A DNA stretch of 11,055 bases from Actinomycetota bacterium (GTDB lineage: Bacteria > Actinomycetota > Humimicrobiia > Humimicrobiales > Humimicrobiaceae): assembly GCA_023475715.1 (NCBI GenBank), contig JAMCVO010000690.1, positions 1 to 11,055 of the forward strand, written 5' to 3'. The notes below the pieces were generated by a model that made no database searches, had not been told where the DNA came from, and worked only from the letters and a program-made list of their open reading frames with translations. Positions within the stretch are counted from its first letter, which is position 1. The number at the start of each line of letters is the position of its first letter. The translations under genes were made by a program, and so were the position numbers. Below are positions 1 through 7,544 of this stretch, in pieces.

Positions 1-95
1 ATAGCTGATGTCAGTGTTGTTTTTCCATGGTCAACATGTCCGATGGTACCAATGTTAATGTGCGGTTTTGTTCTTTCAAATTTTGCTTTTGCCAT
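1..95 (-). CDS. tuf: Elongation factor Tu, N-terminal fragment
   Basis: EF-Tu is the cytoplasmic GTPase that brings aminoacyl-tRNA to the ribosomal A site. Only the first 31 codons lie in the window; the gene continues past the left edge. The translation opens [19 protein letters not shown] and continues into the P-loop GHVDHGKT (residues 19-26), the G1 motif diagnostic of EF-Tu. The ATG at 95-93 is preceded by a good Shine-Dalgarno, AAAGGA (plus-strand 102-107), six bases upstream, which fixes the start. It follows fusA on the same strand after 83 bases, the standard end of the str operon. What is seen is identical in kind to any bacterial tuf. Whether the genome has one or two copies cannot be told from here. 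Confidence 0.97.
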   Translation of the reverse strand, partial: MAKAKFERTKPHINIGTIGHVDHGKTTLTSA

Positions 96-142
96 AATAT
101 ATCCTTTCTTATAATTTCATTGTAATGACCTAAATAAATAAA

Positions 143-157
143 AAGTTATCCTAACTT
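143..157 (-). terminator. Weak AT-rich hairpin with T-rich tail in the fusA-tuf gap
   Basis: Read on the minus strand, AAGTTA and TAACTT form a six-pair stem around a three-base GGA loop, followed by a T-rich stretch (TTTTTATTTATTT). The layout resembles an intrinsic terminator, but the stem has a single G:C pair and would be barely stable. It lies between two genes that are normally co-transcribed. It may be a partial terminator, an RNA-processing site or chance in AT-rich DNA. Confidence 0.2.
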
Positions 158-178
158 AATATAATCTAAACTTATGAT

Positions 179-2266
179 CTAAACTGCTATGCTTCCCTTT
201 ACCCGTCTTATAATTTCATTAGCCAGAGCATCAGGAACAGGCTCATATTTCTTAAACTGCATAGTAAAGGTTGCTCTACCCTGGGTCTTGGACCTTACAT
301 CTGTTGCATAACCAAACATCGAAGCAAGCGGAACATCAGCTTTAACAATCCGCATGTTGTTCCTAAGATTTACAGAAAATATTTTGCCTCTTCTGGCATT
401 AATATCCCCTATAACTTCGCCCATGTATTCGTCACCCACTACTACCTCCACATCCATTATTGGTTCAAGTATTATGGGAGCGCCTTTTACCATGGCTTCT
501 CTCAATGCTTTTCCTCCGGCAATCCTGAATGCAAGCTCTGAAGAGTCAACTTCATGATATGACCCATCAAGAAGGACAGCTTTAACATCAACTATAGGAT
601 AACCTGCCAGATCACCACTTTGCATTGCATCTACTATTCCCATTTCAACTGGCTTTATATACTCTCGGGGTATGGCCCCACCCTTAGTCTTATCGATAAA
701 TTCAAAACCTTTTCCATACTCATTCGGTACAAAATCAATAACTACATGGCCATACTGACCCTTCCCGCCGCTCTGTCTTATATACTTTCCTTCAACCTGC
801 ACTTCGCGCGTAATTGTCTCTCTGTATGAAACCTGAGGCCTTCCGACATTGGCATCCACATTAAATTCTCTTATGAGCCTGTCAACAATTATCTCCAAGT
901 GCAGCTCCCCCATACCCGCAATAATAGTCTGGCCGGTTTCGGTATCTGTGGAAACCTTAAAAGTCGGATCTTCTTCGGTAACCTTATTTAACGCAATTGA
1001 AAGTTTCTCCTGATCAACTTTTGTCTTTGGTTCAATTGCAATATAAATAACCGGTTCGGGGAAGGTTATTGTTTCAAATTTAATTGGCTTTGCCGGACTG
1101 CATAACGTATCTCCTGTTTTTATATTTTTAAGACCGACAATACCAACTATGTCACCGCAATAAGCCTCTTCGATAGCGATTCTGGTGTTTGCATGCATTT
1201 CAAGAATCTTGCCAATTCTCTCTTTATTTTCAGTATTTGCATTTAAAATCTGCGTTCCGCTCTTAAGAATTCCTGAATAAATTCTTACAAAGGCAAGCTT
1301 GCCAACAAAAGGATCAGCCATTATCTTAAAAAGAAGCCCGGAAAAAGCTTCTTCATCGCTTGCTTTACGTTTTTCTTCTTTCTCGGTATAGGGATTAATT
1401 CCTAAAGGAGAGGGTACGTCTAAAGGAGAGGGTAAATAGTCTATTACCGCATCGAGTAAAAACTGCACACCCTTATTTTTAAAGGAAGCCCCGCATAGGA
1501 CAGGAATTCCTTTCCCGCTCAATGTCATTTCCCTGATTGCGGCAGTTAATTCTTCCTGACTAATTTCGTTATTTTCAACATATTTATTTAATATTTCATC
1601 GTTATAGTTTGCAACATTTTCAACGAGTTCCTGTCTGTACTTATTAGCAATAGATTTAAGATCATTAGGTATATCTTCTATGTTATATTTTAGTCCCATC
1701 ACATCTTTATAAATGATTGCCTTCATGCTGATAAGATCAATAATCCCCGTAAATTTATCTTCCTTGCCGATGGGGATTTGCACAGGTATGGCGTTTGCAT
1801 CAAACTTGTTCTTCATCATATCAATGACATAAAAGAAATCCGCGCCACTGCGATCCATCTTATTTATGAATGCAATTCTTGGAATATTATATTTTGTAGC
1901 CTGGCGCCAGACTGTTTCTGATTGAGGCTCTACTCCGCCAACCGCACAAAAAATTGCAATAATCCCGTCAAGAACTCTCAGTGACCTTTCAACTTCGACA
2001 GTAAAATCAACATGGCCAGGAGTATCTATTATATTAATTCTGCAATCTTTCCAAAAACATGTGGTTGCCGCAGAAGTTATCGTAATACCACGCTCCTGCT
2101 CCTGAACCATCCAGTCCATAACAGCAGCTCCATCATCAACTTCTCCGATTTTATAGGTTTTGCCTGTGTAATAAAGTATTCGCTCTGTAGTCGTGGTCTT
2201 ACCTGCGTCTATATGAGCAGCAATTCCTATGTTTCTTATATTACTTAAAGATACTTTTCTAGCCAT
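179..2266 (-). CDS. fusA: Elongation factor G
   Basis: EF-G is the ribosome-associated translational GTPase that drives translocation of mRNA and tRNAs and, with RRF, ribosome recycling. The 695-residue product is normal family length. The G domain shows AHIDAGKT (17-24, P-loop), GITIT (60-64, switch I), DTPGH (81-85, catalytic His85), NKMD (135-138) and a G5 region at 258-266 reading CGASFKNKG. Domain II starts near 305. Domain III/IV elements include GMGELHLE (451-458), [11 protein letters not shown] (497-507) and the domain IV tip [10 protein letters not shown] (571-580). Domain V ends in RRVKGSIAV before a TAG stop. It lies 20 bases after rpsG. The ATG at 2266 gives the canonical [15 protein letters not shown] start, but its Shine-Dalgarno is poor (only GGG, 11 bases upstream), so translation may be coupled to rpsG. 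The sequence fits canonical EF-G rather than a tetracycline-protection or EF-G2 paralogue. Confidence 0.98.
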   Translation of the reverse strand: MARKVSLSNIRNIGIAAHIDAGKTTTTERILYYTGKTYKIGEVDDGAAVMDWMVQEQERGITITSAATTCFWKDCRINIIDTPGHVDFTVEVERSLRVLDGIIAIFCAVGGVEPQSETVWRQATKYNIPRIAFINKMDRSGADFFYVIDMMKNKFDANAIPVQIPIGKEDKFTGIIDLISMKAIIYKDVMGLKYNIEDIPNDLKSIANKYRQELVENVANYNDEILNKYVENNEISQEELTAAIREMTLSGKGIPVLCGASFKNKGVQFLLDAVIDYLPSPLDVPSPLGINPYTEKEEKRKASDEEAFSGLLFKIMADPFVGKLAFVRIYSGILKSGTQILNANTENKERIGKILEMHANTRIAIEEAYCGDIVGIVGLKNIKTGDTLCSPAKPIKFETITFPEPVIYIAIEPKTKVDQEKLSIALNKVTEEDPTFKVSTDTETGQTIIAGMGELHLEIIVDRLIREFNVDANVGRPQVSYRETITREVQVEGKYIRQSGGKGQYGHVVIDFVPNEYGKGFEFIDKTKGGAIPREYIKPVEMGIVDAMQSGDLAGYPIVDVKAVLLDGSYHEVDSSELAFRIAGGKALREAMVKGAPIILEPIMDVEVVVGDEYMGEVIGDINARRGKIFSVNLRNNMRIVKADVPLASMFGYATDVRSKTQGRATFTMQFKKYEPVPDALANEIIRRVKGSIAV

Positions 2267-2286
2267 TTTTTATTTAACCCAACGAA

Positions 2287-2757
2287 TTACCACCTGTAAT
2301 GAGCAAAAGCTCTGTTAGCTTCTGCCATCTTGTGCAGATCTTCTCTTTTCTTTATGCTGTTGCCAGTATTGCTTGCTCCATCCAGGATCTCTCCGGCAAG
2401 CCTGTCGGCCATTGTTTTTTCTCTTCTTTTCCTTGCAAAACCAATTATCCATCTGAGCGCCAGAGCATTAGCTCTCTCAGGTGTTACTTCCACCGGAACC
2501 TGATATGTGGCGCCTCCGACTCTTCTTGACTTAACTTCTAGCACTGGCCTGACATTATCCAGGCATTTATCAAGTATGCCCAGTGGATCTTCTTTGGTCT
2601 TATCCTTTAAAATTTTCAAACTGCCATATACTATTTGCTCGGAAATACCTTTTTTACCCTGCATCAGCAACTTACTGATAAGCTGATTTATCATATCATT
2701 TTTGTAAACCGGGTCCGGTACTATTTTTCTTTTTGGTGGACTGCCTCTTCTTGCCAT
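2287..2757 (-). CDS. rpsG: 30S ribosomal protein S7
   Basis: S7 binds the 3' major domain of 16S rRNA, nucleates assembly of the 30S head and contacts tRNA near the E site. The 156-residue product is exactly the common bacterial length. It opens [18 protein letters not shown], carries the beta-hairpin region [20 protein letters not shown] (69-88), then [13 protein letters not shown] (91-103), and ends in AFAHYRW. All are hallmark S7 stretches. The ATG at 2757 has a strong Shine-Dalgarno, AAGGAG (plus-strand 2765-2770), seven bases upstream, which settles the start. It sits 28 bases after rpsL and 20 bases before fusA, so the three are surely one transcript. In E. coli S7 represses its own operon by binding the rpsL-rpsG gap. 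That gap is only 28 bases here, so the E. coli-type structure is unlikely. Confidence 0.98.
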   Translation of the reverse strand: MARRGSPPKRKIVPDPVYKNDMINQLISKLLMQGKKGISEQIVYGSLKILKDKTKEDPLGILDKCLDNVRPVLEVKSRRVGGATYQVPVEVTPERANALALRWIIGFARKRREKTMADRLAGEILDGASNTGNSIKKREDLHKMAEANRAFAHYRW

Positions 2758-2785
2758 TTAATAACTCCTTAAAAACTCCATAAAT

Positions 2786-3157
2786 TTATTTTGGTTTTTT
2801 TGCGCCATATCTTGACCTTGCAGATTTTCTGTTCTCTACCCCTCCGGTATCAAGAGTTCCCCTGACTATTTTATATCTGACACCAGGGAGATCTTTCACT
2901 CTTCCTCCTCTTATAAGAACAATAGAGTGTTCCTGCAGATTGTGCCCTACTCCGGGGATATAAGCCGTTACTTCAATACCATTTGTGAGCCTTACTCTTG
3001 CCACTTTTCTTAGGGCTGAGTTTGGTTTCTTCGGAGTAGTAGTATATACCCTTACGCATACACCTCTTTTTAAAGGATTTTCCTGCAGTGCAGGTGTCTT
3101 CTTCTTTTTTATTATATTTTTTCTTCCTTTTCTTACTAACTGATTAATTGTAGGCAT
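2786..3157 (-). CDS. rpsL: 30S ribosomal protein S12
   Basis: S12 lies at the decoding centre of the 30S subunit and affects translational accuracy. The 123-residue product starts [13 protein letters not shown] and contains the conserved loop [13 protein letters not shown] (39-51), GHNLQEHS (71-78) and [13 protein letters not shown] (83-95), ending YGAKKPK. Lys43 and Lys88, where substitutions cause streptomycin resistance in other bacteria, are both the sensitive-type lysine. Asp89, the site methylthiolated by RimO where that enzyme exists, is also present. The ATG at 3157 follows AAGGA (plus-strand 3166-3170) at eight bases. It is the first gene after the 196-base gap behind rpoC and has its own promoter candidate at 3263-3291, so it probably opens the str transcript. 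Confidence 0.98.
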   Translation of the reverse strand: MPTINQLVRKGRKNIIKKKKTPALQENPLKRGVCVRVYTTTPKKPNSALRKVARVRLTNGIEVTAYIPGVGHNLQEHSIVLIRGGRVKDLPGVRYKIVRGTLDTGGVENRKSARSRYGAKKPK

Positions 3158-3353
3158 ATACCTTTTCCTTTATACAATTTTTTACGATAATTAATAATAA
3201 TATGTTTAAAATGAATTTCTTTAGCTAAAATGCTATAGCGTTCTTTTAAGACACGAAAAAAAAGATTACCATTATCAATATAAAATGTCAACAAAAAATA
3301 GTATTATTTAGCTTCAGTTTTATGTATTCAAATCATATAATCTTCCTGGTTTT
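3158..3353 (-). other. Non-coding gap between rpoC and rpsL (str operon leader)
   Basis: These 196 bases contain no credible gene in any frame and are strongly AT-rich. On the minus strand the rpoC-proximal third shows no G:C-rich stem with a T tract, so no intrinsic terminator for rpoBC is evident. The middle holds the promoter candidate at 3263-3291. The remaining roughly 98 bases would be the rpsL 5' leader, containing two adjacent palindromes: TTTAGCTAAA (3220-3229) and GCTATAGC (3232-3239). Firmicutes commonly have an L7Ae-family gene (ybxF type) at this point; there is none here. Confidence 0.8.
3263..3291 (-). promoter_or_regulatory. Sigma-70-type promoter for rpsL-rpsG-fusA(-tuf)
   Basis: On the minus strand, a perfect -35 hexamer TTGACA (plus-strand 3286-3291) is followed after exactly 17 bases by TAATCT (plus-strand 3263-3268). 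The latter fits the TAnnnT form of the -10 box typical of actinobacterial housekeeping promoters and is preceded by TGG. Predicted transcription start is about 3254-3256, leaving a leader of about 98 bases before rpsL. The base run just after the -10 is T-rich, not the G:C-rich discriminator of classic stringently controlled promoters. Location and spacing are convincing; activity is inferred. Confidence 0.7.
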
Positions 3354-6300
3354 TTAAATATTTATTTCCAGATCATGCTTTTCATCATCCTCAGAATCTT
3401 TAAACATCTCAATTTCTTCACTTGCTTCTTCGGTATGACCCGGGTAAGTCAGCTCTATATCTCTATAACGGCTCATTCCGGTTCCCGCAGGTATTGATTT
3501 ACCGATAATTACATTTTCTTTAAGACCTATTAAATAATCAATCCTGTTGTCAAGTGCAGCATCGGTTAAAACTTTTGTTGTTTCCTGGAAAGAAGCAGCT
3601 GCAAGGAAACTGTCAGTTGCAAGAGATGCTTTTGTAATACCCATCAAATTCTGTTTTGCCGTTGCAGGGGCCTTGTCATTCGCTATGAGCTTCTTGTTTT
3701 CTTTTTCAAAAATGAGCCTGTCAACAAGCTGACCTGGTAAAAATGAGCTGTCTCCCGCATCCAATATGGTAACTTTTTTCAGCATCTGACGTACAATTAC
3801 TTCAATATGCTTGTCTTTGATGTCAACTCCCTGAGATTTATACACGTCCTGGATCTCTTTTACAAGATATTGTTCGCATTCTTTAATACCTTTGATTTTT
3901 AAAATATCATGAGGATTTCTAATTCCTTCAGTTAATTGGTCGCCAGTAGATACTATTGCCCCGTCATTTATTCTAATCTTTGTTCTTGTGGGAACCTGAT
4001 AGGTTTTCTCAAGGTCATTTTCTTCATTTTTTATTGTTATCATCCTGAATTTAGAATCAACATCCTCTATAAATACTTTACCTGAAATTTCTGCGATAAA
4101 TGAATGCTCTTTGGGTCTTCTTGCTTCAAATAATTCCACTACTCTTGGAAGACCACTTGTAATATCAATACCTTCAAAGGTTTTTTCATGCTTGTGGACA
4201 TGAGTTTTTCTTTTTGCAGTAAATATAATCTTTGCAAATACTTCACCTTCCTCGATATTTATACTCTTGTTTATCTGCAAAACCTCACCTTTTGGAATTA
4301 TTACATCAATGATATCTCCGCTATCCATTTTAATCTGGAAGGTCAATCTGCCATTTATATGCTCGATATTTACTTCAATAATTTCATTAGAGGGTCCTTC
4401 TGTAAAAGCATCTTTCTTAAGGTTTAACTTTTCAAGAAGTTCTTTCTTGAGTACAATTTTACCTTTAACAGGAGATTTTACTGACCTCTGAATAACGGTA
4501 CTTGCAATACCACCTGTATGGAAGGTACGCATGGTAAGCTGTGTTCCGGGTTCACCAATAGACTGAGCAGCAATTATACCAACTGCTTCACCTATGGCAA
4601 TGAGATTTCCTGATGCAAGATCTCTTCCATAGCACTTCTGGCAAATACCAAACTCGGATTCGCATGTAAGCGGTGAACGAACCTTTACACTTTCAATATT
4701 TGCATGTATCAATTGCTGGAGCTCTTTTTCCCTTATTTCTTCACCACTTTTGACAATAATCTTTTTTATTTTTGAATTTTCAACATCTTCGGCACAAATT
4801 CTTCCAATAAGGTTAACGTTAGGTTCACCTTCAAGGGTCAGAGCATAATTACTTATTCCATCTTCTGTTCCACAATCAATAATTCTGATGATGGATTCCT
4901 GCGCAACATCAACAAGTCTTCTCGTTAAATAACCCGAATCTGCAGTACGCAGTGCCGTATCGGCAAGACCCTGCCTTGCACCATGTGTGGATACGAAATA
5001 TTCTAGAACTGTCAACCCTTCCCTGAAGTTTGATTTAATGGGCCTGTCCTGGATATCACCTCTTGCATTTGCAACAAGACCACGCATTCCGGCAAGCTGC
5101 CTGAGCTGCTTGATATTACCACGTGCACCTGAAGTTGCCATCATATAGACAGAATTGAATTTATCAAAATTCTTCTCCATTGCTTCTGCTACGCTTTCAC
5201 TTGCCTGGGACCACTTCTGTATAACTCTCTGGTGCCTTTCTGCATCTGTTATCAGGCCATCCTTATAAAAACTCTCGAATCTTTCGATTTCTTTTTCTAC
5301 TTTCTCCAGTATCGCAGCTTTTTGCGGTGGTACGACTATATCATCAATACCAATAGTGAGTCCTGATTTGGTCGCATATTTAAATCCTGTCTCCTTAATT
5401 TCATCAAGCATCCTGGTAACTTCAGTTTGAGGATACTTGTTAATACAATCAGAGATGATAGAAAGTAAGGTTTTCTTGTTTATTTCTTTATTTACAAAAC
5501 CATAATCCTCAGGAAGCGACTGGTTGAAAATAATTCTGCCAACTGTAGTTTTTATTACTTTTTTATTTATTCTTACCTTTACCATCGAGTGCAGATTTAT
5601 TATGTTATAATCATAATCTAAAATTGCATCCTCGGGGCTCAAATATAATCTTTCCTTCCCATTTCCCGTTTCGCGCTCGCTTGTAAGGTAATAAAGCCCA
5701 AGCACCATATCCTGTGAAGGAATAGTAACAGGCTCACCACTTGCGGGGGATAAAATATTGTTCGAAGAAAGCATAAGAACCAGAGTCTCAGTCTTTGCTT
5801 CGTTTGAAAGCGGAACATGTACCGCCATCTGATCCCCGTCAAAGTCAGCGTTAAATGGGGGACAAACCAGCGGATGGATCTGTATGGCTTTGCCTTCTAC
5901 CAAAATCGGCAGAAAAGCCTGTATTCCCAACCTATGCAGAGTAGGTGCCCTGTTAAGAAGCACGGGATGATTTTTAATAACACCTTCCAAAACGTCCCAG
6001 ACTTCATCGCTTCCTTTATCAACCATTGTTTTTGCACTCTTGATATTTTGCGTAAAGCCCTGCTCAACAAGTTCTTTCATTACAAAAGGCTTGAAAAGCT
6101 CGAGAGCAATTATCTTTGGCAACCCGCACTGATAAAGCTTAAGTTTTGGATTTACCACAATAACTGACCGGCCCGAATAATCAACACGTTTGCCCAATAA
6201 GTTCTGTCTGAATCTTCCTTGTTTTCCTTTAAGCATATCACTTAAGGACTTAAGGGGTCTGTTTCCGGCACCCAGAACAGCTCTTCCTCTCCTGCCGTTA

Positions 6301-7508
6301 TCAAACAGTGAGTCCACTGCTTCCTGAAGCATCCTTTTTTCATTATTAATAATTATTTCCGGAGCATTAAGCTCAAGCAGTTTTTTTAATCTGTTGTTCC
6401 TGTTTATTACTCTTCTGTAAAGATCGTTTAAATCTGATGTTGCGAACCTGCCGCCATCAAGCTGAACCATTGGTCTCAGATCCGGCGGAATAACAGGCAG
6501 GATATCCAGAATCATATATTCAGGCTTATTTATAGAATCAACAAAAACCGAAAGAATTTTCAACCTTTTGATTGCCCTGCTTCTTTTCTGGCCCTTGGAA
6601 TCTTTAATTGTTTCTTTAAGCTCTTCAACTTCCTTCTTTGCATCCATGCTTTTCAGCAATTCTTTGACTGCTTCTGCACCCATGCCGCCGTTGAAATATT
6701 CTTTATAGATTTCTTTCATTTTCTTGAAAAGACTTTCATCCGAGACAATCATTTTCTCCTCAAGATTTAAAAAGAATGTATTCGCTCTTTTGATTAAATC
6801 CACCTGTTCCTGGTAATAATCTTTTTCTTCATCTATAAGCTTACCTGCTTCTTTTACTATTTTTGCCACTTTTGCTTCCAGGTCCTTTTCGGAATTAATA
6901 GCTTCATCTTCAATAGCATCGATTTCTTTAAGCTCATCTCCGTCTTTGTATCTGGTTAGCAGATCTTCTTTGTTTTCCTGAATCTCCTTCAATCTCAATT
7001 CATGATCCTCTCCGGCTTGAGTAACAGCATTTTCGGTTATTTTTTTTATTTTATCCTTTTCGTTCTGACGGGCCTCCTTATTAACGGAAGTTATTATATA
7101 TGAGTCAAAATACAGGACTTTCTCCAAATCCCTTGGGCTTAAATCAAGGACATAGCCCATTCTTGAAGGAACACCTTTGAAAAACCATATATGTGAAACC
7201 GGGCAAGCAAGACTTATATGCCCCATTCTTTCTCTTCTGACATTTGACCTTGTTACTTCAACACCGCATCGCTCGCATATGATTCCTTTGAACCTTACTC
7301 GTTTATATTTGCCGCAGTAGCATTCCCAGTCTTTTGTTGGACCAAATATCCTTTCGCAAAATAAACCGTCTTTTTCAGGTTTTAATGTTCTGTAATTAAT
7401 AGTTTCGGGCTTTTTCACCTCGCCATTTGACCATGACCGTATCTTCTCTGATGAAGCAAGACCTATTCTCATTGCATCAAAATTATTTACATCTATATTT
7501 ATCGCCAT
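3354..7508 (-). CDS. rpoC: DNA-directed RNA polymerase subunit beta-prime
   Basis: This is the largest subunit of the RNA polymerase core; it holds the active-site magnesium and most of the clamp. The 1384-residue product shows, in order: the N-terminal zinc ribbon (Cys63, 65, 78, 81); a charged helical insertion (about 141-250); clamp helices that bind sigma (about 358-404); [16 protein letters not shown] (437-452); the catalytic NADFDGD (553-559; Asp555, 557, 559); the bridge helix around [20 protein letters not shown] (792-811); the second zinc site (Cys879, 949, 956, 959); the trigger loop [11 protein letters not shown] (990-1000); an insertion of about 110 residues; then DITSGLPRV, the jaw and the C-terminal domain with [17 protein letters not shown]. 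The ATG at 7508 follows GGAGGA at eight bases. It lies 36 bases behind rpoB. The N-terminal third most resembles actinobacterial RpoC. The trigger-loop insertion is unexpected for that group. The C-terminus is acidic. Confidence 0.98.
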   Translation of the reverse strand: MAINIDVNNFDAMRIGLASSEKIRSWSNGEVKKPETINYRTLKPEKDGLFCERIFGPTKDWECYCGKYKRVRFKGIICERCGVEVTRSNVRRERMGHISLACPVSHIWFFKGVPSRMGYVLDLSPRDLEKVLYFDSYIITSVNKEARQNEKDKIKKITENAVTQAGEDHELRLKEIQENKEDLLTRYKDGDELKEIDAIEDEAINSEKDLEAKVAKIVKEAGKLIDEEKDYYQEQVDLIKRANTFFLNLEEKMIVSDESLFKKMKEIYKEYFNGGMGAEAVKELLKSMDAKKEVEELKETIKDSKGQKRSRAIKRLKILSVFVDSINKPEYMILDILPVIPPDLRPMVQLDGGRFATSDLNDLYRRVINRNNRLKKLLELNAPEIIINNEKRMLQEAVDSLFDNGRRGRAVLGAGNRPLKSLSDMLKGKQGRFRQNLLGKRVDYSGRSVIVVNPKLKLYQCGLPKIIALELFKPFVMKELVEQGFTQNIKSAKTMVDKGSDEVWDVLEGVIKNHPVLLNRAPTLHRLGIQAFLPILVEGKAIQIHPLVCPPFNADFDGDQMAVHVPLSNEAKTETLVLMLSSNNILSPASGEPVTIPSQDMVLGLYYLTSERETGNGKERLYLSPEDAILDYDYNIINLHSMVKVRINKKVIKTTVGRIIFNQSLPEDYGFVNKEINKKTLLSIISDCINKYPQTEVTRMLDEIKETGFKYATKSGLTIGIDDIVVPPQKAAILEKVEKEIERFESFYKDGLITDAERHQRVIQKWSQASESVAEAMEKNFDKFNSVYMMATSGARGNIKQLRQLAGMRGLVANARGDIQDRPIKSNFREGLTVLEYFVSTHGARQGLADTALRTADSGYLTRRLVDVAQESIIRIIDCGTEDGISNYALTLEGEPNVNLIGRICAEDVENSKIKKIIVKSGEEIREKELQQLIHANIESVKVRSPLTCESEFGICQKCYGRDLASGNLIAIGEAVGIIAAQSIGEPGTQLTMRTFHTGGIASTVIQRSVKSPVKGKIVLKKELLEKLNLKKDAFTEGPSNEIIEVNIEHINGRLTFQIKMDSGDIIDVIIPKGEVLQINKSINIEEGEVFAKIIFTAKRKTHVHKHEKTFEGIDITSGLPRVVELFEARRPKEHSFIAEISGKVFIEDVDSKFRMITIKNEENDLEKTYQVPTRTKIRINDGAIVSTGDQLTEGIRNPHDILKIKGIKECEQYLVKEIQDVYKSQGVDIKDKHIEVIVRQMLKKVTILDAGDSSFLPGQLVDRLIFEKENKKLIANDKAPATAKQNLMGITKASLATDSFLAAASFQETTKVLTDAALDNRIDYLIGLKENVIIGKSIPAGTGMSRYRDIELTYPGHTEEASEEIEMFKDSEDDEKHDLEINI
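4167..4508 (-). other. SI3-position insertion in the RpoC trigger loop
   Basis: In RpoC without this insertion, RTFHTGG is followed after about four residues by DITxGLPR. Here GG (residues 999-1000) and DITSGLPR (from 1115) are 114 residues apart, so about 110 residues (1001-1114) are inserted. The segment opens [17 protein letters not shown], alternates strand-like stretches, and later reads [20 protein letters not shown]. The Px-G-xxL...V-xx-GE pattern resembles the sandwich-barrel hybrid motif (SBHM) domains that make up E. coli SI3. It is long enough for one such domain, whereas E. coli has two. It ends in a basic, His-containing linker ([11 protein letters not shown]). The insertion itself is seen directly; its fold is inferred. 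Confidence 0.75.
6759..7088 (-). other. Charged helical insertion in RpoC, actinobacterial type
   Basis: Between the [11 protein letters not shown] segment and [11 protein letters not shown], RpoC residues about 141-250 are nearly free of Pro and Gly and very rich in Glu, Lys and Asp, with regularly spaced Ile and Leu. This is the composition of a long antiparallel helical hairpin. Actinobacterial beta-prime subunits carry a lineage-specific helical insertion of about 90-110 residues at this place; most other bacteria lack it. Its edges are approximate. Confidence 0.75.
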
Positions 7509-7544
7509 TTATTAAATCCTCCAAAAAATAAATTAAATTTATTT

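Noticed and set aside
3292..3353. Possible intrinsic terminator after rpoC.
   Set aside because: I looked for a G:C-containing inverted repeat followed by T residues on the minus strand and found none; the T-rich run there lies next to the -35 box with no stem.
5639..5842. A minus-strand 67-codon frame inside rpoC.
   Set aside because: It is an alternative frame over the conserved catalytic region of RpoC, with no start signal or recognisable product.
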